A stretch of DNA of 64,000 nucleotides from Nemertoderma westbladi. Its lineage: Eukaryota; Xenacoelomorpha; Nemertodermatida; Nemertodermatidae. A program made the position numbers and the translations under genes. The stretch is taken from positions 1-64,000 of the forward strand of contig JAUCBJ010004655.1 of assembly GCA_032718475.1 (NCBI GenBank). Reading direction: 5' to 3'. Shown piece after piece: positions 13,001-25,000 of this stretch (the stretch's first letter is position 1; each line of letters starts with the position of its first letter). A model generated the notes under the pieces. That model searched no databases. It was given only the letters and a program-made list of their open reading frames with translations, and was not told the origin of the DNA.

Positions 13001-16000
13001 ACTTCAATCTGGTTGTTGGTAGTATCAAATAACTGGGGACAGTTGTAGCAGTCTGGTTGATGTTAGTATCAAATAATTCAGACTCATAAAGACTGGAGAC
13101 TTCAATCTGGTTGTTGGTAGTATCAAATAACTGGGGACAGTAGCAGTCTGGTTGTTGTTAGTATTAAATAATTCAGACTCATAAAGACTGGAGACTTCAA
13201 TCTGGTTGTTGGTAGTATCAAATAACTGGGGACATTAGCAGTCTGGTTGTTGTTAGTATCAAATAATTTATACTGATAAAGACTGGAGACTTCAATCTGG
13301 TTGTGGGGGTAGTATCAAATAACTGGGGACAGTAGCAGTCTGGTTGTGGGTTGTATCAAATAACTGGGGACAATACTGTAGCAGTCTGGTTGTTGTTAGT
13401 ATCAAATAATTCAGACTCATAAAGACTAGAGACTTCAATCTGGTTGTGGGGGTAGTATCAAATAACTGGGGACAGTAGCAGTCTGGTTGTGGGTTGTATC
13501 AAATAATTCAGACTCATAAAGACTGGAGACTTCAATCTGGTTGTTGGTAGTATAAAATAACTGGGGACAGTTGTAGCAGTCTGGTTGTTGTTAGTATCAA
13601 ATAATTCAGACTCATAAAGACTGGAGACTTCAATCTGGTTGTTGGTAGTATAAAATAACTGGGGACAGTAGCAGTCTGGTTGTTGTTAGTATCAAATAAT
13701 TCAGACTCATAAAGACTGGAGACTTCAATCTGGTTGTTGGTAGTATAAAATAACTGGGGACAGTAGCAGTCTGGTTGTTGTTAGTATCAAATAATTCAGA
13801 CTCATAAAGACTAGAGACTTCAATATGGTTTATTGGTAGGCTCAAATAATTCAAACGCAAAACTACTGGAGACAGCAAGGTCTGGTTGTGGGTTGAATCA
13901 AATTATTCAGACTCACTGGAGGTAGCATATTGGTTGTGGGAGTAGCAGTCTGCAAAATTTCTGTCGTAGTTCTGACTATGTCCTCTAGTTCTACAAGATG
14001 TATCGCGCTTGAAACATAATTCAGGGTTTAAGTCAACCAAACCGTTTATTATTTTGTACACAAATGAAATTGCAGTCGTTCAATATAAGATAGACTTTGG
14101 TCTAAATTGCTTCGAAGTAATCGACGTGTAAAAATCTTTGCACCGATTCTAGGCGGTCACTTTGCCCTAAATAAGGTCTGCTGTTGGAGTGGGGGTTCCA
14201 AACGCAACGGTCTCGGTCTTGCATAAACTTTATATGCAGTTACCAAAGGGATAGGTCTAATTAAGGACAATACTGTTGTATTGATGCCCGTTTAACTATA
14301 GTTTTAATATATTCGCCAAAATTCAATTTGTTATTAATAATTACACCGAGGTCCCTATGATTAATAACGTTACTACTGCATTAATTGTATTTTCTGCGAC
14401 AAGTGTCGGTCGACCGATACTTAGTACTTTACATTTCTTTTTAGCATCTCTCAACTGCCACCCTTTGGACCACTTGACGAATATATCAATAGTTTCCTGC
14501 AGTAGAAAACGTTCAGTAATGTTTGAAAATTTAAAAATATTTTCGCATCACTGGAAATATTATCTGTTAGGTCTCCTACATACATTCCAAAGTGTCCGGT
14601 CCGGTCCGGTCCGGTCCGGTCCGGTCCGGTCCGGTCCGGTCCGGTCCGGTCCGGTCCGGTCCGGTCCGGTCCGGTCCGGTCCGGTCCGGTCCGGTCCGGT
14701 CCGGTCCGGTCCGGTCCGGTCCGGTCCGGTCCGGTCCGGTCCGGTCCGGTCCGGTCCGGTCCGGTCCGGTCCGGTCCGGTGGTCCGGATAATGTTCCTTG
14801 GGCTATTCCCGATTATACTATTTGATATTTTGAAAAAGAGTTGCCCACCTTTACCCGTTGCACCCTATCATTGAAAAATTTCGTGTACCGATTAATGACA
14901 CCGGCACAGCACGCGCCACACGGTACGTACCGATAACGGCTTATGCAGCTTGTGTTGTCTGCATCTGTGATGAATGACTTACTGTTAGGCCTACCTAACT
15001 TAATCATACTGAAAGTATAGTTACTTTATTTCACGCCGTGAGATATACAGTAGGCCCCTAGCCCATATCATATCATTGAGTTTACTTGTTATCGCGGCGT
15101 ATTTTACGCCGACTTGAAAATAAAGATTTATATATTTTTCAGAGATTGAATGTGGGGAAAATATGGAATACGAGGTTTGTCACCTTCCCTGTCAATCGTC
15201 GTGCACTAACATTGAACCGAGTTGTAGTGAGGAGAGTTGCGTAGAAGGTTGTTTTTGCGCCGCCGGTAAGACCTACGACCAAGGTGAATGTGTAGATGCC
15301 CAGCAATGCGGTTGTCGCCATACCAACGGTAATTACTACTCGGTGAGTCTATCATAAAACAAATCAAGAAGATATTGTGTACGGGAAATTTTTGTTTCTC
15401 TTACAGTAGCTTTTATATGCAAATTAGTATATTAGACCTCTACTACCACAGAATATGATTCAAATATTATATTATAATACTGAATTTCAATGGTGTCAGG
15501 CGGCAGAGGTTTATCTGTTCACCAATTTTGTTCTGTATTATTCTAAATTAAAGCCCGATGAAATATGTAAAGGCAAATGTACGCACAATTGATTCTACTG
15601 TAGGCCTACCACACGTACCTACACCTATACACACTTCCTTCCGAACAGCCAAGTAAACTTAGAATCATGGATAATGATACCAATTCCGATAGATAGGGGA
15701 ATGCTAATTAAAAACAAGGATTCACGGTTCATATACTAATCGATAGATTGGGGCGGCAATAATGTGAACGATACCTCTAGGAACGCAGGCAAAAATATCC
15801 CTGATGATAAAGAACTTAAATCACACTTTGAAGGTTTACTAAACCCGGCGGCTGATGCAGTGAAGATTTCGAATCTTCTCACCACATACTTCATTTGGAT
15901 GACCAGTTCAGTGCGAAGGAACTTGCAGAATCTATGGCGAATATAGAGAACTCTAAATCATATTGATACAGTTTGGGGTAGGGCGGGTTGACCTCGGTGT

Positions 16001-19000
16001 GACTAATGAAATGAACAACTCGAAATCATATTGATACAGTTTGGGGTAGGGCGGGTTGACCTCGGTGTCACTAATGAAATGAACAACTCGAAATCATATT
16101 GATACAGTTTGGGGTAGGGCGGGTTGACCTCGGTGTCACTAATGAAATGAACAACTCGAAATCATATTGATACAGTTTGGGGTAGGGCGGGTTGACCTCG
16201 GTGTCACTAATGAAATGAACAACTCGAAATCATATTGATACAGTTTGGGGTCGGGCGGGTTGACCTCGGTGTCACTAATGAAATGAACAACTCGAAATCA
16301 TATTGATACAGTTTGGGGTAGGGCGGGTTGACCTCGGTGTAACTAATGAAATGAACAACTCGAAATCATATTGATACAGTTTGGGGTAGGGCGGGTTGAC
16401 CTCGGTGTCACTAATGAAATGAACAACTCGAAATCATATTGATACAGTTTGGGGTAGGGCGGGTTGACCTCGGTGTGACTAATGAAATGAACAACTCGAA
16501 ATCATATTGATACAGTTTGGGGTAGGGCGGGTTGACCTCGGTGTCACTAATGAAATGAACAACTCGAAATCATAGGAATCTCTCCTGGTGTATTTAAATC
16601 TCTTCCTGGCTGTTGACTAATATTTTTCCTTTTTCTTTTTAATTGTTGTATATTAAAATCTGGTAATGGACTCGATTGTAATAACTTCCGAGGTATCTAT
16701 AAAGTCGACCTTAGGTATATGATATTATAGTCAGTAAAAGTTAGTTGCTTCGGGTGATTTGGATAGGTGTTAGGCTGGTGGGCAAAAAGGTCGTAAATGT
16801 TTGGAGCAAATTACACCACACGATTAAAATATTGATTTTTCCATATATAAGAAACTGAAAGTATATGTCCGCGTCCCACGCAAGAAACCACCTTAGTATC
16901 TAAAAAGTCTCGTGGTGTGGGAAGGTTATGTTGCTAGCCCTAGCCCTACGTGCACTTTATAGTAATATTTAATACAAAATATATAAACCATCTACTCGAT
17001 ATAGTGACGTTATTCTGCTACATGCCCCTCTCCCTTTTTTGGACACCTTCTTCAAACTCTTTTAGCTATAGAGACTGAAAGCAAAAAAATTATGGCTCAC
17101 CCACGAAAGAGGAGAGTGGGGAAACTATCTCTATTTCAAATTTCATGCTAGTGAACCAATTTGACCTGTTCCATTACAGTAAGAATGTTTGAAGCAATAT
17201 ATTAACTACTGTAGAACTGAACGATTTGAACCGTGCTCCACTCGGTACATTAAAGTCGGTAAGACATTAAGTCCTTTGTTAAAAAATATAAGAATTTATT
17301 TGGACTAAAGGTATATCCGTAGGACTATCTAAGTCCAAAACCCTGAACCTATCAAGCACACAATCAATAAACTGAAAATAGAATATCGAATTTTGTAAGG
17401 AGAACGGCGTGATACCTATAGTATTGATTGGTGATTAATATAGGACCATGATTAATATTAAATAATTAAAATGTGAATCTTCTAGGTGGGTGAAACCGTA
17501 ATCAATGCTGATTGCAGCCAGAAATGTAGCTGTACTATGGACCACACAATGGAATGCATCTCTGTGAATTGTCAAGACAATTCCGTGTGCTCCAATGTAG
17601 ACGGAATATATGGTTGTCAGTGCGAGGAGGACTACGAAATGGCTCCGGGTTCGTACTCAAATAATAATTGATTGTTTTCATCAGAGCCGTCACTCGGCCG
17701 TCACTCAACCGTCACTCGGCCGTCACTCGGCCGTCACTCGGCCGTCACTCGGCCGTCACTCGGCCGTCACTCGGCCGTCACTCGGCCGTCACTCGGCCGT
17801 CACTCGGCCGTCACTCGGCTGTCACTCGGCCGTCACTCGGCCGTCACTCGGCCGTTACTCGGCCGTCACTCGGCCGTCACTCGGTCGTCACTCGGCCGTC
17901 ACTCGGCCGTCATTCAGCCGTCACTCAGCCGTCACTCGACCGTCACTCGGCCGTCACTCGGCCGTCACTCAGCCGTCACTTGGCCGTCACTCAGCCGTCA
18001 CTCGGCCGTCACTCAGCCGTCACTCAGCCGCCACTCAGCCGTCACTTGGCCGTCGCTCAGCCGTCACTCGGCCGTCACTTGGCCGTCACTCAGCCGTCAC
18101 TCGGCTCAACCGTCACTCGGCCGTCACTCAGCCGTCACTCGGCCGTCACTCAGCCGTCAATCAGCCGCCACTCAGCCGTCACTTGGCCGTCACTCAGCCG
18201 TCACTCAGCCGTCACTCGGTAGTCACTCAGCCGTCACTCGGCCGTCACTCAGCCGTCACTCAGCCGCCACTCAGCCGTCACTTGGCCGTCACTCAGCCGT
18301 CACTCAGCCGTCACTCGGCCGTCACTCAGCCGTCACTCGGTCGTCACTCACCCGTCACTCGGCCGTCACTCAGCCGTCACTCGGCACTCGACTTTGGCCA
18401 TTAAATGATTATCGCAGCTGAAAAATATTTACAATAATTATTTCTTGTTTTATTTTTCAATATTCAGATATAGTCGTAGTATAGTAGATATAGTAGCTCA
18501 CGGTAGTAGTATAGTAGATACAGTAGCTCACGGTAGTAGTATAGTAGATATAGTGGCTCTCGGTAGTAGTATAGTAGATATAGTAGCTCACGGTAGTAGT
18601 ATAGTAGATATAGTAGCTCACGGTAGTAGTATAGTAGATATAGTGGCTCACGGTAGTAGTATAGTAGATATAGTATCTCACGGTAGTAGTATAGTAGATA
18701 TAGTGGCTCACGGCAGTAGTATAGTAGATATAGTAGCTCACGGTAGTAGTATAGTAGATATAGTAGCTCACGGTAGTAGTATAGTAGATTTAGTAGCTCA
18801 CGGTAGTAGTATAGTACATATAGTAGCTCACGGTAGTAGTATAGTAGATATAGTGGCTCACGGTAGTAGTATAGTAGATATAGTGGCTCACGGTAGTAGT
18901 ATAGTAGATATAGTAGCTCACGGTAGTAGTATAGTAGATATAGTGGCTCACGGTAGTAGTATAGTAGATATAGTAGCTCACGGTAGTAGTATAGTAGATA

Positions 19001-22000
19001 TAGTGGCTCACGGTAGTAGTATAGTAGATATAGTGGCTCACGGTAGTAGTATAGTAGATATAGTGGCTCACGGTAGTAGTATAGTAGATATAGTAGCTCA
19101 CGGTAGTAGTATAGTAGATATAGTGGCTCACGGTAGTAGTATAGTAGATATAGTAGCTCACGGTAGTAGTATAGTAGATATAGTGGCTCACGGTAGTAGT
19201 ATAGTAGATATAGTGGCTCACGGTAGTAGTATAGTAGATATAGTAGCTCACGGTAGTAGTATAGTAGATATAGTGGCTCACGGTAGTAGTATAGTAGATA
19301 TAGTGGCTCACGGTAGTAGTATAGTAGATATAGTAGCTCACGGTAGTAGTATAGTAGATATAGTGGCTCACGGCAGTAGTATAGTAGATATAGTAGCTCA
19401 CGGTAGTAATATAGTAGATATAGTGGCTCACGGCAGTAGTATAGTAGATATAGTAGCTCACGGTAGTAGTATAGTAGATATAGTGGCTCACGGTAGTAGT
19501 ATAGTAGATATAGTGGCGCACGGTAGTAGTATAGTAGATATAGTGGCTCACGGTAGTAGTATAGTAGATATAGTAGCTCACGGTAGTAATATACTGTACG
19601 TAATTGATGTACATAATAATATATATGTACATACAATATACAGCACCGGTAATAAAGTTATACTGTATGAATTATCATTGATTAAATGCTTATAAAGAGA
19701 TACAATACTAATGTTTCAATAAATATTAGGAAACAATCCTTTATAACGGCTGAACTATTGTAATGGGTTACTTCTGAAATTAATGATGACTTCTTTCTAA
19801 TCTTTCTTGCTTCTAATAATATTTAAATATATTTCAGACGGTTCCAACCAATGTATAAAAATTGTGACCGAAGAGGATTTGTGTAACGAGCGCGAGGTAA
19901 GTATGTGCGACTTTACACAACGTACTGTAGCCTATGTACGATCTGTTATTGCATACACTACAGTACTATTTTATTATCCATTATAGGGTTATAGATACGA
20001 AGGTACTGACTGCAACCAAATCAACGAGTGTTTGGAAGGCATTGACGAATGTGACGCCGATGTTAGTGAGTGTGTTGATGAGGATCCGTTATACAGATGC
20101 GACTGTAAAGAAGGATTCACTGAAGTTGATGGTGTTTGTGTTGGTAAGTAAAGCTAATGAACTACTCAGATAACAACATTGAATATCATTTGGTCCTTTC
20201 ATAGATTGTAAATTTAGATGCGTATAAGATGTCGCTAAATTAAGATTCCTTTTATTCACATAAAACACTGTTGTACTGCTTTTACCAGAAGGCCTACCGG
20301 TATCAGGTTTCTGGGTGTATAGATAGCAGTATTTTGCGTGCCGGTAGTGTTCAATGTATCAATGACAGAAGGTACCAGCAGAGGCTTAGCGAGCCCTTCT
20401 AGCGCCCAGGAGAATGAAGCTGAGATAGCCCCCCTCCCCCCCTCCCCCTTCAATAATTTTAACTTTTCATTTATGGTGTTTTTTTTTAAATATTATATAA
20501 CAGAATATAATATTTAAAAAAACATCTATAAAACAGTTTACTAAAAGTATATAACTATATCAAATCTACAATATTATACACAAGTTTGATATAGTGGAAT
20601 TCTAATAATGTATATTGAATGGAGAGCGAAGCGAGCGGAGAAAATTTTTACATTTTTCGCTTATGACACATGTCCTGTATATACTGTATCACAATCCCTG
20701 AATTTTCACTGATTTGTCTTATTTTTACAAGAATACCCTGACATTTGCCTGGCATTTCAGCGCCCCCGGGTGAGTGCGCACGGGGGAACATTCCCCCCCC
20801 CCCCCCCCCCTCGCTACGCCTCTGGGTACCAGCTGACCGGAAGCCGGAGTAAAGTAGTATAGCAGCCTACTGTATGTAACAAATGCAGAAATGTAACTCA
20901 ATAAAAAGATACCGGTACGGGGCTTAATAGTGCAATCATACCTAAGTAGGCATACCTTATAATAATGTTAACTTGTCTGTATGTTCTGACGCGTAGTCTA
21001 CCAGTTCGGTACGTATATCAGTATATTGCAGTATTGTAGGTCTATCTGCCATTGAAAACAACCACTGAACTTGCGGTACACAAATACTGCAATCTATACA
21101 CATGCAGACTTGTGACCGGTACTGGTAAAAGCAGCGGAGCAGAGTGTTAGTCGAACGTGTTCTTAATTTGGCGATATTTTAAACGCAACTTACTTTACAA
21201 TGTATGAAATGACCATATTAAGTGCAATATTAATTTTCACCTGTCTGCATGGATGGTTGTTTATAGATTATCTTTCATCTGGCGGTCCAGTTCGCCACAC
21301 TTTCGATCAAGTTTTGTCTAGAATCGTGTAGTGTACTATCCTAATGCACGAAATCATATCAATGCCGTAATGTACGATTTATACAGGCAAGCGTGTTGGG
21401 CCGCATTTAATTATATCTCAAATTTATAAAATGTTAATTGTCAAGTGACGTCAACACTCAAAGTAAAGATTTTCTAAATTCCCTAAAATACCAAGGTCCC
21501 GTCGTGAAACTCTGTTCTTATAAATTTTCCAATGTAGACGTGGATGAATGCCAGTTGAACAGGGATGAGTGCGACCAATCAACTACCACGTGCGTCAATG
21601 AGGATGGGGGATATACCTGCACGTGTAGAAATGGTTTCAGACCTTCCCAGAACAACCTGCAGTGCGTTAATATCAATGAATGCGAAGAGGGTGGTGATGA
21701 CTGTGACGATAATGCTGAATGTATCGATAACTTTGGAGATTATTCATGTGAATGCGACAACGGTAAGTTCTGAAACCGTTTATGCACCCGTTCATCAGTG
21801 ATTATATATACATAATTATATATATATATATAGTGATAGATTACATGGTAGATTAGTGGTAACAACGTGTTGTTATATTGGACATTACAACACTAGATGG
21901 CAAACATATCACGAATTACGGTACATCCATATATTCAATAGAGAAGTCATTTCGACTTTACAAAACTTGACTTTACTTAACTACTAAGCAGTACTTTACA

Positions 22001-25000
22001 GTTGACATTGAAAATAAATAAATATTGAAATATATATAGGGTATAAAGTTAATTTTCGCCACTGACAGGGATTGAACCCGCGCCAAATACTATTAGGATA
22101 CACTTTGAAAAAATATAACAAACCAATTGGTTACCTAAGTATTTAAACACTTTTTATAGTACGGTAATACAGGCGAGCACTCAGTTGAGTTTCTCAACTA
22201 TAATATAATCTTATAAAAAAGTTGGTAAACGACAACCAATTTACCAGGGGCGGCCGTATTCTTAGTTCTCACTAGCCACAGGTAGTTAGAGATAGCAATC
22301 TAGTCTGACTACCTGTATGGCTAGTGATGACTAAGAATAAGGTCCCAGGTTATTCTGGTGATGTTACCAAGTTCCAATTGTTACAGGTTATTCCGGTAAT
22401 GGTGTTAATTGCGCGGATGTAAACGAATGTGACATTGGTGATGATAATTGCCACGAAAACGCCAATTGTAATAACAACGACGGCGGGTTTGAGTGCGTTT
22501 GTAAAGAAAGTTTCCACGGCGACGGAGTTGCAATATGCGACAGTTAGTATAATAATTAATATTCCATATTAAGTAAAGTAAAGTAAAGAGGTTTAACAAC
22601 CTTTCTGTTGGATTGGAGAGTTGCACAAGAAATGAAAACAAATAAGTTGGTGCCAGTTCCCAAGAAGGGCAACCTAACACTCTATGGTTCTTTTCGGTAA
22701 ATCTCATTGATCTCGATTGCTGCAAAGCTATACAATAGGATTCTATTAAATCGCATCAGGGATCCCATTGAGAGACTGCTCCGTGGAAATCAGAATGGGT
22801 TCCGTAAAGGTCGTGGGACCATGGAGCCCATTTTGGCACTTAGAAGGATAATTGAAGAATTATCAAAAAAGAAAGACATGCATCTGGCTGTTATCTTTGT
22901 TGACTTCTTCAAGGCCTTTGATTCAGTCTCTCGCTCACGTATGTTCAGCATACTTTCATTATATGGGATTCCTGATGAAATTATTGCAGCAATCAGATCA
23001 GTATACGATGGTTCAACAACATTTGTGTCTACTGTTGACGGTGACACAGAACCATTTGAAGTGTTATGGGGCGTCCTCCAAGGAGACACACTTGCACCAT
23101 TCTTGTTCATTATTGTGGTTGACTATGTTCTACGCATGTCCTTAGATCATCATAATGATGATGGGGTGATGATAACTCCACCTACTGGCTCCCGAAGTCG
23201 AGGAAATCCTGCCAAGTACCTAACTGATCTAGACTTTGCTGATGACTTAGGAGTACTCTCAGAATCATTAGAGGGAGCCCAACGGCTCCTCAGCTCATTA
23301 GAACATGCTGCTTCTAGTGTTGGTCTTTTTATTAACTCCAGAAGGACCAAAATTCTGACAGTTAACTTTGAAAGTCCTCAGCAAGTCTCTGATCGGATGA
23401 GCATAAGCTCAAAGGATGGTATGCTTGAGCATGTGGACGACTTCTGTTACCTGAGATCATGGATCCGGAAGTCAGGTGAGGACCTTCGAATACGTAAGGG
23501 AAAGGCATGGGCAGCCTTGAATAGGCTTTCCAGGATTTGGAAGTCACCGAGAATTAATCGGAAACTTAAGGTCCGATTATTTAGAGCAGCAGTAGTTCCA
23601 GTACTCCTCTACGGGAGTCCATGATGGGCTCTAACTGCTGAGGACACCAAATCTCTGGATCGCACATTCACAAGAATGCTACGCCGGGTTCATTGTGTCA
23701 AGTACAATGCACACATCTCCAACCAGACACTATATAACATTGGAGGTGTCTCATTGGTTCCCCCAAGCTTGACACTAGAACAAATTCGCCTCCGCTTTGC
23801 AGGGCATTGCTTTCGCCGTGAGGACCAGCCAGTGCATAATCTTGTACTTTGGCAGCCTCATGGAGTGAATAAGCATGGTGGACAGCCCATGACTTTCTTA
23901 AGACGCATCTTAAAGGACACTGGCCTTAAAGATGCGGATGATCTAGCAAATGTCATGGGTGATAGGGAGTTGTGGCGGTGCAATTTTGTTGACAAGCCGG
24001 CACAGCATTCTTAAAAATGCAGCTGCAATGCAGCATGCCGATCATAGTAGTAGTAGTAGTAGTTGGATTGGAAGACCGGCACTTTAACCGCCACCGCCAC
24101 ATTGACAATAGCATCATATCGATAGATAAGGATAATTTAGTTAAACTTGGCCCATCGCGATTTCTCCAAAAATATTAACATTTCATCTTCAAGGAAGCGT
24201 TTAAACCAAGCATCCAGTGATGGCTTGCTTGAGTATGTGGATGACTACTGCTACTTGGGATCACAGATCCGGAAGTCATGTGAAGCTTAATGACTTTCGG
24301 ATACTTAGGGAAAAGCATGGGCAGCCTCGACATTGGACAGATAGTCCAGGATTTGAAAGTCCCATAGAATAAAACGGAATTTCATGATTCGATTATTTAT
24401 GGCTGTAGTATAGTACCAGTACTCTTATATCGGAGTCCATGCTGGGCTCTAACTGCAGAGGATACTAAATCTCTGGATTGTGTACAATGAACACATCTCT
24501 AATCAGACTCTATACAACATTGGAAGTGTTCCATTAATCTCCCCTAGCTTGATACTTGAACGGAGCCGCCTCCGCTTTGTAGGACATTGCTTTCACCGTG
24601 AGGACCAGCCAGTGCATAATCTTAAGCTTTGGCGGCCTCATGGAGTGAATAAGCATGGTGGGCAGCCCATGACTTTCTTGAGACGCATCTTAAAGGACAC
24701 TGGCCTTTAAGATGCGGATGATCTAACAAATGTCATTGGTGATAGGGAGTTGTGGCGGTGTAATATTGTCGACAAGTCGGCACAGCATTCTTAACATATT
24801 TGTAAGATATATAATGCAGCATGCCGATGGTGGTAGTAGTAGTATAATGAATTCGATATCAGTGCTCGACCGTGGTACTACAATCCGATTGGTGGATTAC
24901 AAAACTACCCACCTCCGAATGATCCCCAGATTAGTCATTACCTATACTGTTTGTGTGTGGTGTAGTTCTCGTTCGATACGCAAATGGTTCCGCTATTGAC

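Noticed and set aside
14357-14825. ORFs with GPVRSGPVRS repeats
   Set aside because: Translation of the CCGGT microsatellite; the surrounding sequence is a reversed LINE.
18464-19695. ORFs of 416 aa and 390 aa on opposite strands
   Set aside because: By-product of a 30-bp repeat lacking stops; low-complexity translation on both strands.
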